From: Streptomyces sp. TP-A0874
Lineage (GTDB): Bacteria; Actinomycetota; Actinomycetes; Streptomycetales; Streptomycetaceae
Reading direction: 5' to 3'
Assembly: GCF_001748085.1 (NCBI RefSeq)
Contig: NZ_BBZK01000004.1
Location: forward strand, 496,001-560,000
Length of the DNA: 64,000 bases
Position 1 is the stretch's first letter; every line of letters starts with the position of its first letter. The notes under the pieces were generated by a model. That model had not been told where the DNA came from. It was given only the letters and a program-made list of their open reading frames with translations, and searched no databases. Made by a program: the position numbers and the translations under genes. This document shows positions 17,985-25,959 of the stretch, in pieces.

Positions 17985-19385
17985 TCAGCGCTGCGCGGCG
18001 ATCCGGGAGAGGCGTCGCGCCTCGTCCCGGGCGCCGGAGGCGACCTCCTCCTCGTCCACCGTGGTGAGCCGGCCCTCCTCGACGACCGGCCGCCCGTCGA
18101 CCAGCAGCAGGGTCAGCGGGGCGGGCGCCCCGAGCGTCAGCGCCGCCACCGGGTCCTCGATGGTGGAGTGGCCCAGCCCGTCCAGTCTCCACAGCGCCAG
18201 GTCGGCGAGTTTCCCGGGCTCGACGGAGCCGATCTCCTCGGCGCGGCCGAGCACCTGGGCCCCGCCGTAGGTGCCCAGCCGCAGCGCCTGGCGGGGGCCG
18301 AGCGCCTTCTCACCGCCGGCGAGGCGGTGCACCAGGAGCGCGTTGCGGAGTTCGGTGTGGAGTTCCCCGGCCTCGTTGGAGGCCGTGCCGTCGACCCCGA
18401 GGCCGACCGGGACACCCGCTCGGAGCATGTCGGGGACCCTGGCGGTGCCCGCGGCGAGCCGGGCGTTGGAGCTGGGGCAGTGGCCGACGCCCGTACCGGT
18501 GCGGGCGAAGGCCTCGATGTCGGAGTCGTTCATGTGGACGCAGTGGGCCATCCACACGTCGCCGCCGAGCCACCCGGTGGATTCGAAGTAGTCGGTGGGG
18601 CCCATTCCGAAGCGCTCCCGGCAGAACCGCTCCTCCTCGACCGTCTCCGAGCCGTGGGTGTGCAACCGCACGCCCTTGCGGCGGGCCAGTTCGGCGGCGC
18701 TGCGCAGCAGTTCGGTCGTCACGGAGAAGGGGGAGCAGGGGGCGACGCCGATGCGGAGCATGGAGTCGAAGGAGGGGTCGTGGTGGGTGTCGATCGCCTC
18801 CTCGGTGGCGATCAGCGCCTCCTCGGTGCTCTCCACGGCGAAGTCCGGCGGCAGTCCGCCGTCCGACTCCCCCAGGTCCATGGAGCCGCGGGTGGGGTTG
18901 AAGCGGACCCCCAGTTCCCGGGCCGCCCGGATCTCGGCCCCCAGGAGGTCTCCGGAGCCGCGCGGGAAGACGTAGTGGTGGTCCGCCGCCGTGGTGACGC
19001 CGCCGCGGACCATCATCGCCAGCGATCCGCGGGCGGCCGCGTGGACCATCGGCTCGTCGATACGGGCCCAGGTCGGGTAGAGGGCGACGAGCCAGTCGAA
19101 GAGGTTGGCGTCCTGGGCCAGGCCGCGGGTGAGCCACTGGTAGAAGTGGTGGTGGGTGTTGACCAGGCCCGGGGTGAGCAGATGGCCGCTGCCGTCGATC
19201 CGGCGTGCCACACCGGTGAGCCCGCGGGGTGCGGGGCCTTCCCCCACGGACTCGATGCGGTTGCCGGCTACGACGACATGGCCGCTGGTGTACTCGGTGT
19301 CGTCGGCGTCCACGGTGGCGACGGCGCAGTGTTCGATCACGGTGCGCTCGACCGGTCGGCCGGGGGGTGCCTCTGGTGCTGACAT
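17985..19385 (-). CDS. 8-oxoguanine deaminase-like amidohydrolase
   Basis: Zinc-dependent amidohydrolase of the guanine/cytosine deaminase superfamily, 466 residues. Metal ligands are visible in GLVNTHHHFYQWL (residues 74-86), RLHTHGSETVEEE, MAHCVHMND and GLGVDGTASNEAG. The NTHHHFYQ motif and overall length fit 8-oxoguanine deaminases, which make urate directly. A guanine or isoxanthopterin substrate is possible. It is the last gene of the operon with urate oxidase, 67 bases after it, consistent with feeding urate into the same pathway. Confidence 0.85.
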   Translation of the reverse strand: MSAPEAPPGRPVERTVIEHCAVATVDADDTEYTSGHVVVAGNRIESVGEGPAPRGLTGVARRIDGSGHLLTPGLVNTHHHFYQWLTRGLAQDANLFDWLVALYPTWARIDEPMVHAAARGSLAMMVRGGVTTAADHHYVFPRGSGDLLGAEIRAARELGVRFNPTRGSMDLGESDGGLPPDFAVESTEEALIATEEAIDTHHDPSFDSMLRIGVAPCSPFSVTTELLRSAAELARRKGVRLHTHGSETVEEERFCRERFGMGPTDYFESTGWLGGDVWMAHCVHMNDSDIEAFARTGTGVGHCPSSNARLAAGTARVPDMLRAGVPVGLGVDGTASNEAGELHTELRNALLVHRLAGGEKALGPRQALRLGTYGGAQVLGRAEEIGSVEPGKLADLALWRLDGLGHSTIEDPVAALTLGAPAPLTLLLVDGRPVVEEGRLTTVDEEEVASGARDEARRLSRIAAQR

Positions 19386-19452
19386 GGCGCTTCCTCGTTC
19401 TGCTGGACGGGCGGGGCGTGGAGACCGGGACGGGCGGGGGCCGGGGTGGCCG

Positions 19453-20400
19453 TCAGAGGTTGGTCATGTCGACCGGGATCCGCTGCTCGGCCCCCGTCCG
19501 CAGCACCGTTCCCTCGATCAGGCCGTACGGCCGGTCGGCGGCGAAGTAGACCGCCCCGTCGGCGGACTCGTTGACCATGCCGAAAGGCTCCAGGTCGACC
19601 GGGAAGTGGTGCTTGTTCGGCAGCGAGAAGCGGATCTCCTCCACCTCCTCGCACTCGTCGACGACCCGGGCGCCCATCTCGTAGAGGGTCTGCTGGAGCG
19701 AGTAGCTGTAGGTCTGGGCGAACGCCTCCAGGATGTGCCGGCGGACCTCCCGGTAGCTCTCGTCCCAGTGCGGCTCCCCCTCCGCGCCGCCGTCCCAGCC
19801 GTGGCGCCAGCAGACCGCTATGTCGGTGGCGAGGATGCGGTCGCGGGTCTCCCGCAGGGTGGTGTACTCGTCCTTGGCGTAGCCCCAGAACTCGGAGTCG
19901 GTGGTGTTGAGGACGGTGAGGTCCCGCAGCCCGGAGACGATCTCCCAGTCCGTCCCGTCGAAGCTGACCTGGGCGGTGCGGGTCTCCTCGCCGGAGCGGA
20001 CGAAGGAGTGTTCGCGCGGCGCCTCGGCCGCGGCGGAACCGGCCACCGCTATCCGGTGCCAGGAGTACTCCTCCATCCTGACGCGGGCCCGGTGGATCGC
20101 TTCCTGACTGGTGAGGAAGTGGCGGGCCAGCTCCATGCCGAACCGCTCGGCCGACTCGATGCCGTACTTCCGCGCGAAGGCGAAGACGGTGTTCTTGGTG
20201 GCGTCGGTGGTCAGCACATTGGCGTTGTCCCCCCGGTAGTGCACCTCGTCCATCGCGCCGGAGAGGGCGATGGAGACGTTGAGGTCCCTGACGTGGTGGA
20301 CGTCGCCCTCGCGGACGACCCTCACCACCCGGGTCTCCGCCTTGCCGTACTGGTTCTGGCCGATCACCGCCGGACGGTGCGGCGGTGGAAGAGAAGACAT
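19453..20400 (-). CDS. pucL: Urate oxidase (uricase)
   Basis: Cofactor-free oxidase that converts urate to 5-hydroxyisourate; 315 residues, the normal length. Family landmarks are IGQNQYGKAETRVVRV, the catalytic-region DATKNTVFAFARKYG (Lys/Thr dyad), FGMELARHFL, VLNTTDSEFWGY, SYSLQQTLYEMGARV and LPNKHHFPVDLEPFG. It lies 5 bp downstream of the HIU hydrolase gene, which removes its product. Cytoplasmic, with no peroxisomal signal as expected. Confidence 0.97.
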   Translation of the reverse strand: MSSLPPPHRPAVIGQNQYGKAETRVVRVVREGDVHHVRDLNVSIALSGAMDEVHYRGDNANVLTTDATKNTVFAFARKYGIESAERFGMELARHFLTSQEAIHRARVRMEEYSWHRIAVAGSAAAEAPREHSFVRSGEETRTAQVSFDGTDWEIVSGLRDLTVLNTTDSEFWGYAKDEYTTLRETRDRILATDIAVCWRHGWDGGAEGEPHWDESYREVRRHILEAFAQTYSYSLQQTLYEMGARVVDECEEVEEIRFSLPNKHHFPVDLEPFGMVNESADGAVYFAADRPYGLIEGTVLRTGAEQRIPVDMTNL

Positions 20401-20405
20401 CCTCG

Positions 20406-20795
20406 CTAGCTCCCTCGGTATACGGAGTAGCCGAACGGACTGAGCAGCAGCGGCACGTGGTAGTGCTCACCGGGCTCGACGGCGAAGGTGACGGTCACCT
20501 CGGGGAAGAACGCCCTGGCACCCCCGGCACGCTCCGCACCGGCCGCGCCGTCGCCGCGGTGCTGTCCGGCGAGGTACGGTCCGACGGCGAACTCGAGGCG
20601 TACCTCGGCGGTGCCGGCCGGCAGGGCCGGCAGGTCCTTGCAGCGCCCGTCCGCGTCGGTGCGCGAGCCACCCTGCCCGGTCCACTCCGTGGCGCCGCCG
20701 CGGCGTACCGACAGCAGGACGGTGACGCCCGAGGCGGGGCGTCCGACGGCGGTGTCCAGGATGTGGGTGGACACCGAGGCGGTGCTGGGGTTCAT
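20406..20795 (-). CDS. 5-hydroxyisourate hydrolase (transthyretin-like)
   Basis: Hydrolyses 5-hydroxyisourate to OHCU; 129 residues. The catalytic N-terminal VSTHILDTAVGRPA (His, Arg region), the central LEFAVGPYLAG and the diagnostic C-terminal tetrapeptide YRGS are all present. The middle contains an Ala/Gly-rich insertion (AGAAGAERAGGAR-like, residues 83-95) longer than in most homologues. Its ATG overlaps the uraD stop (ATGA). Confidence 0.96.
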   Translation of the reverse strand: MNPSTASVSTHILDTAVGRPASGVTVLLSVRRGGATEWTGQGGSRTDADGRCKDLPALPAGTAEVRLEFAVGPYLAGQHRGDGAAGAERAGGARAFFPEVTVTFAVEPGEHYHVPLLLSPFGYSVYRGS

Positions 20796-21313
20796 GTGCC
20801 GCTGCCTTCCGCCATGAGACGGTTCAGTCTGATTCGGTTGATCTTGCCCAGTTCCACTCGGACGGTCTCGCGTTCCCGCTCCGGCGGGTCGGCCATCCGC
20901 CGCCGGATCTCCTCCAGCATCCGCTCCGCCGTCAGGCCGGTGGCGCAGATGAGGAAGACATGGCCGAACCTCTCCTGGTAGGCGAGGTTGAGTTGCAGCA
21001 TCTCCGACCGCAGTGCCTCGGAGGCGTCCGCCATCCCGCGCTGTTCGCGGGTCGAGGCCGGGTCGCCGGGGATCGGTCGGCCGATGGGCGGATGGCCGGC
21101 CATGGCCTCGGCGAGGTCCTCGGAGGTGAGCGCCGCGGTCGCCGCGTCACTCGCCTCCAGCAGGGCTCGGGTGCTGCTGTAGGGACGGCCCGCGAGCAGG
21201 GCACCGCCCCAGGCGGTGCTGGCGCAGACTTCCCCGAGCAGGGCCCGGGCCGCCGCCCGGGGTGCGGTGTTGAACCGGGCGAGACCGCCCGGGGGTGTGG
21301 AGCTCGAAGTCAC
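20792..21313 (-). CDS. OHCU decarboxylase
   Basis: Converts 2-oxo-4-hydroxy-4-carboxy-5-ureidoimidazoline to S-allantoin. It has 173 residues from the GTG at 21313, which has GGAGG five bases upstream; an in-frame ATG at 21346 lacks this. The catalytic segment AGHPPIGRP contains the active-site His, and SREQ-like TREQRGM and YQERFGHVFLICATG complete the family pattern. First gene of the uraD-uraH-pucL-deaminase operon. Confidence 0.95.
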   Translation of the reverse strand: MTSSSTPPGGLARFNTAPRAAARALLGEVCASTAWGGALLAGRPYSSTRALLEASDAATAALTSEDLAEAMAGHPPIGRPIPGDPASTREQRGMADASEALRSEMLQLNLAYQERFGHVFLICATGLTAERMLEEIRRRMADPPERERETVRVELGKINRIRLNRLMAEGSGT

Positions 21314-21371
21314 AGGGACCTCCGCGCCTGGAGCGAGACGGGGCACCAGCTAACGCCCTCAGCGCGGAGGC

Positions 21372-21388
21372 GTCAACAGTTTGTTGAA
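21372..21388. promoter_or_regulatory. 17-bp inverted repeat upstream of the urate operon (operator B)
   Basis: GTCAAC-AGTTT-GTTGAA, centred about 67 bases upstream of the OHCU decarboxylase start. It matches operator A at 11456-11472 in 11 of 12 arm bases with the same spacer length, which suggests joint control of the urate and allantoin operons. Confidence 0.65.
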
Positions 21389-21495
21389 GACCGGTGCCGG
21401 TGGGGCGCTGCGGCCTCGTCCCGGTGGACCACGGCCCGGGGACGTAGCCCCTGGTCAGATCGCCCTGGCAGCAGGACCGCTCCGGCGGCGCGGTG

Positions 21496-21906
21496 TCAGG
21501 CGGGACCCGAGGCCGCCGCGCCCCCGCGCTGCCGGTTCCGCCTCTCCTCCTGGGCATTGATGTAGTTGTAGACGGTGAACCGGCTGACCCCCAGGGCGCT
21601 GGCCACGGTCTCCACTCCGTGCCGCACGGTGAACGCGCCGCGCTCCTCCAGGGTGCGCACGACGGACTGCTTAGCCTTCCGGTCGAGTTCGGACAGCGGT
21701 TTCCCGTGCCGGCGCTCCAGGTCCGCCAGTATGTGGTCGAGTGAGGCGGACAGGTGCGGCAGCCGCACCGCCAGCAACTCCTCGCCCTCCCAGGCCAGGA
21801 CCACGTCATCGCCGCGGGCCTGCTCGGGCGGGAACATCCGCCCGCCCAGGGCGTCGACGAGCGGCCGGACCGCGGCGACGAACGGGTGGTCGTCCGGCAC
21901 GGTCAC
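21496..21906 (-). CDS. DauR-like HTH regulator in the urate cluster
   Basis: A 136-residue protein. The C-terminal HTH reads FTVRHGVETVASALGVSRFTVYNYIN (residues about 92-117), the DauR-like type seen at the end of PAS-HTH regulators. The N-terminal half (ARGDDVVLAWEGEELLAVRLPHL) resembles a short sensor module. It lies 182 bases upstream of the urate operon on the same strand, so it may regulate that operon. The start overlaps the stop of the upstream thiamine-binding-type gene (ATGA). Confidence 0.8.
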   Translation of the reverse strand: MTVPDDHPFVAAVRPLVDALGGRMFPPEQARGDDVVLAWEGEELLAVRLPHLSASLDHILADLERRHGKPLSELDRKAKQSVVRTLEERGAFTVRHGVETVASALGVSRFTVYNYINAQEERRNRQRGGAAASGPA

Positions 21907-22208
21907 CGCGCTCCCCCGTCCTCGGGTACGGCGGCGGCCCCGCCCGGGCCGGCCTCCCGCCCGCCCCCGTCGACCACGTTGACCTGGAGCGACACCCGGG
22001 TGGCTCCTGCCTCCAACGACCGCCGCAGCAGCGCGTCCACCGCCCCGAGCACGGCCTCGGCCCGCCCTTCCACCGTGTTCCCGAACGGCCCTACGTCCAC
22101 CGTGTCCATACCGGCGTTCTGCACGACCTCCCGTGCCGCTTCCGCGTGGGCCGGTGGTTCGTCCAGGTCGAACGGTTCGGTGGTGAACTCAACCCTCAAT
22201 CGCACCAT
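21903..22208 (-). CDS. Thiamine-binding-type (MTH1187/YkoF, DUF77) small protein
   Basis: A 101-residue ferredoxin-fold protein. LRVEFTTEPFDLDEPPAH, VGPFGNTVEGRAEAVLGAVDALL and AGATRVSLQVNVV are typical of the pfam01910 family, whose members bind thiamine or related small molecules as tetramers. The last 20 residues are low-complexity Gly/Ala. It is translated with the DauR-like HTH protein. A ligand-sensing role for the pair in the purine cluster is possible but unproven. Confidence 0.8.
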   Translation of the reverse strand: MVRLRVEFTTEPFDLDEPPAHAEAAREVVQNAGMDTVDVGPFGNTVEGRAEAVLGAVDALLRRSLEAGATRVSLQVNVVDGGGREAGPGGAAAVPEDGGAR

Positions 22209-22252
22209 GCCTACACCGTAGCGGCGCCGCCCCGGCCGATCCCGGGACGCCG

Positions 22253-22283
22253 GGTGCCCGGGCCAGGGGGCGGCCCGGGCACC
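22253..22283 (-). terminator. Hairpin after the S1 protease gene
   Basis: A perfect 12-bp stem GGTGCCCGGGCC (22253-22264) with its complement (22272-22283) and a 7-base loop, 11 bases past the stop. Confidence 0.7.
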
Positions 22284-22293
22284 TGTCGGTGTG

Positions 22294-23037
22294 TCAGAGC
22301 AGTGTCACGCCGTACGCGGCCAGGATCTGGCTGAGCGGTATGTAGAACGAGGAGCAGTTGCCGCCGCCGATGAGGATGCCGAGCGCCAGGGAGCCGGCGT
22401 ACAGCGGTGCCCCGGTGTCACCCGGTTCCGAGCAGATGTTGGTGCTGATGAGACCGGTGAGCACCTGGCCGTTGCCGAAGTTGACGGTCTGGTTGAGCCC
22501 GGTGACCTGCCCGCACCGAACGCCGGAGACGCCGCCCCGCTGGCAGACCTGCTGACCGATGGTGGGGTTTCCCACTCCGGTGATGGGCACGTCGCCCACG
22601 GTGCCGGTGCGCTGGACGTCGTCGTTGGTGTACCGCACCAGAGCGTGGTCGCTGCTGGGGAAGGTGACGCCCGCGGTGACCCCGACCTCGGTGGTCTGGT
22701 CCGGGGAGGTGTACCAGACGTTGCCGGCCGAGGCGCAGTGACCGGCCGTCAGGAAATAGTCCTCGGATCCGCCGCGTACGTTGAACCCGACGGTGCAGCG
22801 GTAGCCGGAGGAGTAGACGTTGTCACCGCCGGAGACGGCGGTCGCCGCGGCCTGGGCGTGCTGCGCGGGGGCCGCGGAAGCTGCGGCCGTGTGCGCCGCG
22901 TCGGCCGAGGAGACCGCCGGCGGTGTCGCATGGGCGCTCGGAACCGCCAGCGTACCCATCGCGACCAGGCCGAGCAGTGCGGCCGCCAGCGGCCGGCCGG
23001 GTCTCTTGGGGCGACGCGGGAAACCTGGGAACCTCAC
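22294..23037 (-). CDS. Secreted S1-family (streptogrisin-like) protease with Thr at the nucleophile position
   Basis: A 247-residue exported protein. The GTG at 23037 has GGAGG upstream; an Arg/Lys-rich start and a hydrophobic core ending PSAHA form the signal peptide. The chymotrypsin fold is clear: His100 in YFLTAGHC, Asp130 in PSSDHALVRY and the C-terminal EPGDTGAPLYAG. In active enzymes that last motif is GDSGG(S/P); here the nucleophile Ser is Thr208 and the next Gly pair is Gly-Ala. Six Cys can form three disulfides. There is no long streptogrisin-type propeptide, only about 30 Ala-rich residues. It may be a Thr-dependent protease or an inactive binding protein. Confidence 0.88.
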   Translation of the reverse strand: MRFPGFPRRPKRPGRPLAAALLGLVAMGTLAVPSAHATPPAVSSADAAHTAAASAAPAQHAQAAATAVSGGDNVYSSGYRCTVGFNVRGGSEDYFLTAGHCASAGNVWYTSPDQTTEVGVTAGVTFPSSDHALVRYTNDDVQRTGTVGDVPITGVGNPTIGQQVCQRGGVSGVRCGQVTGLNQTVNFGNGQVLTGLISTNICSEPGDTGAPLYAGSLALGILIGGGNCSSFYIPLSQILAAYGVTLL

Positions 23038-23297
23038 GGGACCTCCTTGTTCGCGGACGCCGGCGCGGACCGCCGGCGGGAACGGCGTGCGCCCGAAACC
23101 GCACCCCGGCACGTTCCCAGGGACGCGAGAGGGGCGAGGCAAGTGTGAGGACGGCGGGCCGTGCCCGCAAGGGTCCGGGCAGAACGGAGCGGTGTCCTGC
23201 GGATGGCGGCGTCGCCGTTTGGAAACCCGAGCGCCGCGGGTACGGACGGAGACCGCCCAGCACCCAGCCCCGCTGGCGCTCGAGGAGGAGTCCCGCC

Positions 23298-24743
23298 GTG
23301 CCCACCGACCGAATCGTCCGACTCCTCGAACCGCTCACGCAGGGCGTCTGGAAGCCGGGTGCGCTGCTCGCGGCTCCGGCGACCCCGGGTGACCTCTCGG
23401 CGGCACGCGCCCAGATGGGTTTCTCGCTCGCCTGGCACATCGTGCTGGCCTGTCTGGGGGTGGGACTCCCGCTGCTGACCCTGGCCGCCGAGTGGTGGGG
23501 CTGGCGGACCGGGGAGCCGGGCCTGCGCATCCTGGCCCGCCGGTGGGCCCGGGCGATGGGGGTCCTCTTCGCCGTCGGCGCCGTCTCCGGGACCATCCTC
23601 AGTTTTGAGCTGGGTCTGCTCTGGCCGGGCCTGATGGGCCGTTACGGGCAGGTCATCGGCCTGCCGTTCGCCCTTGAGGGGATCGCGTTCTTCGTCGAGG
23701 CGATCTTCCTGGGCATCTACCTGTACGCCTGGGACCGGCTGTCGCCCGGCCGGCATCTGCTGACCGGGGTGCCGATCGTGGTCGCGGGGATCGCCTCGGC
23801 CTTCTTCGTGGTGTGCGCCAACGCCTGGATGAACGAGCCCAGCGGGTTCACCGTGCACCAGGGACGGGTGACCTCGGTCGATCCCTGGGCCGCCATGTTC
23901 AATCCGGCCAGCCCGCCGCAGACCCTCCACATGATCCTCGCCGCTCTCATGGTGGCCGGTTTCCTGACCGCTTCGGTCTACGCCGTGGCCCTGCTGCGGG
24001 GGCGCGACGACCGGTACCACCGGGCCGGGTTCTTCATCCCGTTCACCCTCGGCACGGTCGTCACCCCGTTCCAGCTCGTGGTCGGCGACTGGGCGGCCCG
24101 CTTCGTCGCCGGACACCAGCCGGCCAAACTGGCGGCGATGGAGGGCGTGTACCGGACGGGGAGCCATGTGCCGCTCACCATCGGGGGCATCTCCGGGAAG
24201 GACGGGCTCCAGTACGGGTTGGAGATCCCGAGCGGTCTCTCGCTCCTCGTCGGCTACCGCACCACGACCGTGGTGAAGGGGCTGGACCAGGTGCCCCGGA
24301 GCCACTGGCCACCGGTGACGGGGGTGCACATCGCCTTCGACCTGATGGTGGGCATGGGCCTGTTCCTGCTGGCCATGGCGGCCTGGCTGCTGGTGGCCCA
24401 GTGGTTCCGACGGCGTTCCGGAGCGACCGACGTGCTCCGGCTCCCCGGCATGCGGCTGTTCCTCCGTCTCGCGGTGCTGACCGGTCCGGCCGCGGTCGTC
24501 GCCCTCGAATGCGGCTGGGTGGTCACCGAGATGGGGAGACAGCCCTGGGTGGTGCAGGGGCTGATGACCGTGCACGACGCGGTGAATCCGGCCCCCGGGC
24601 TGATGTACGGGCTGTGGCTGGTGCTGCTGGTGTACGCCGCGATGACCGTGGCGACGCTGTACGTGCTGCGCCGGCTGGCGCGGGACCGACCGGTGCCCGT
24701 CGCCCCGCAGGAGGGGGAGGTCCGGGACCAGCCGGTGGCCTGA
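23298..24743 (+). CDS. cydA: Cytochrome bd ubiquinol/menaquinol oxidase subunit I
   Basis: Haem-bearing subunit of the high-affinity terminal oxidase, 481 residues, about nine helices. The high-spin haem ligand region is QMGFSLAWHIVLA (His47). GTILSFELGLLWPGLM, ANAWMNEPSGF and the C-terminal GRQPWVVQGLMTVHDAVNP are diagnostic. The loop between helices 6 and 7 is of the short (Bacillus-type) form. The GTG at 23298 has GAGGAGGAG seven bases upstream. No Rex-type operator is visible in the 260-base upstream gap. Confidence 0.96.
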   Translation: MPTDRIVRLLEPLTQGVWKPGALLAAPATPGDLSAARAQMGFSLAWHIVLACLGVGLPLLTLAAEWWGWRTGEPGLRILARRWARAMGVLFAVGAVSGTILSFELGLLWPGLMGRYGQVIGLPFALEGIAFFVEAIFLGIYLYAWDRLSPGRHLLTGVPIVVAGIASAFFVVCANAWMNEPSGFTVHQGRVTSVDPWAAMFNPASPPQTLHMILAALMVAGFLTASVYAVALLRGRDDRYHRAGFFIPFTLGTVVTPFQLVVGDWAARFVAGHQPAKLAAMEGVYRTGSHVPLTIGGISGKDGLQYGLEIPSGLSLLVGYRTTTVVKGLDQVPRSHWPPVTGVHIAFDLMVGMGLFLLAMAAWLLVAQWFRRRSGATDVLRLPGMRLFLRLAVLTGPAAVVALECGWVVTEMGRQPWVVQGLMTVHDAVNPAPGLMYGLWLVLLVYAAMTVATLYVLRRLARDRPVPVAPQEGEVRDQPVA

Positions 24744-24809
24744 TCCCCCGCCGGTCCGCGGCGGGCCGGCGGTGTGCGCCCGGGAGAGCCGACAACTTGG
24801 GAGAACACG

Positions 24810-25826
24810 ATGCTCGCCGATGTCACCCTCGCCGTGATGTGGACCGGCCTGACCTGTTACGCGCTGTTCGGCGGCGCCGACTTCGGTGCGGGCCAGTGGG
24901 ACCTGCTGGCCGGCGGGAGCCGTCGCGGGATGCCCCGCAGAGCCCTGATCGAGCACACCATCGCGCCGGTCTGGGAGGCCAACCACGTCTGGTTGATCTT
25001 CGTCATCGTGCTGCTGTGGGCCGGCTTCTCCCCCGTCTTCGCCGCGGTGCTCTCCACCCTCTACATCCCGCTGACGCTCGCGGCGCTCGGGATCATCGCA
25101 CGCGGCGCCGCCTTCGCTTTCCGCAAGGCCAGCAGCCGGCTGTGGCAACGCCGGCTGTTCGGCGGCTGCTTCGCGCTCTCCTCGGTGTTCACCCCCTACT
25201 TCCTCGGCACGGTGGCGGGAGCCGTGGCTTCGGGCAGGGTGCCCCCGGGGCTGGCCGAGGGGCATGTGATCAGCAGCTGGTGCAACCCCACCTCGGTCCT
25301 GGGCGGGTGTCTGGCCGTGATCGTCTGCGGCTACCTGGCGGCCGTCTACCTCTGCGGTGACGCGGTCCGGTCGGCCGATCCGGAGGTGGCGGCATGGTTC
25401 CGGCGCCGCGCCTGGGGCAGCGGCCTGCTGGCCGGGGCGGTCTCGCTGGCGGGCATCGCCGTGTTGCACGCCGACGCGCCGCGGCTCTTCCACGGCCTGA
25501 CCCACCGGGCGTTGCCGCTGGTCGTTCTCAGCGCCTGCGCCGGACCGGCCGCCCTGCTGTTGCTGCGGTGGCGTCCGGTGGCGGCGCGCGGGGTGGCCGC
25601 GCTGGCCGTCGCGGCGATCCTCTGGTCCTGGGGAGCGGCCCAGTATCCGGCGATGCTGGTGCCGGACGTCACCGTCGCCGAGGCGGCCTCCCATGACACG
25701 GTGCTCGGCGCCTGCCTGGCCGGGCTGGGCATCGGAGCGGCCCTGCTCGTGCCGTCGCTGTGGTGGCTGTACTCGATCTTCCAGCGCGAACGGGCGCCGC
25801 GGGACACCACCGGTCCCACCTCCTGA
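24810..25826 (+). CDS. cydB: Cytochrome bd oxidase subunit II
   Basis: Partner subunit of CydA, 338 residues with about eight helices. The N-terminal FGGADFGAGQWDLL and APVWEANHVWLIF are typical of CydB. The ATG at 24810 is preceded by GGGAG at seven bases. It follows cydA by 66 bases. The assembly exporter cydCD, adjacent in many actinobacteria, is not found downstream. Confidence 0.95.
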   Translation: MLADVTLAVMWTGLTCYALFGGADFGAGQWDLLAGGSRRGMPRRALIEHTIAPVWEANHVWLIFVIVLLWAGFSPVFAAVLSTLYIPLTLAALGIIARGAAFAFRKASSRLWQRRLFGGCFALSSVFTPYFLGTVAGAVASGRVPPGLAEGHVISSWCNPTSVLGGCLAVIVCGYLAAVYLCGDAVRSADPEVAAWFRRRAWGSGLLAGAVSLAGIAVLHADAPRLFHGLTHRALPLVVLSACAGPAALLLLRWRPVAARGVAALAVAAILWSWGAAQYPAMLVPDVTVAEAASHDTVLGACLAGLGIGAALLVPSLWWLYSIFQRERAPRDTTGPTS

Positions 25827-25959
25827 GCCCCAGCAGCCCCGGCAGCCCCCGGGCAGGCGGTGCCGCGGGCATCGGAACATTCCAGCAGGTGGCGAACGGC
25901 GCCGCGGTCCGGGGACGATGGTGGCTCCCCACCCCCACACCACGGCAGGAGAGCGCGAG

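Noticed and set aside
23038..23297. Rex operator expected before cydAB
   Set aside because: No TGTGAA-n4-TTCACA-like element is visible in the gap; only GC-rich sequence is present.
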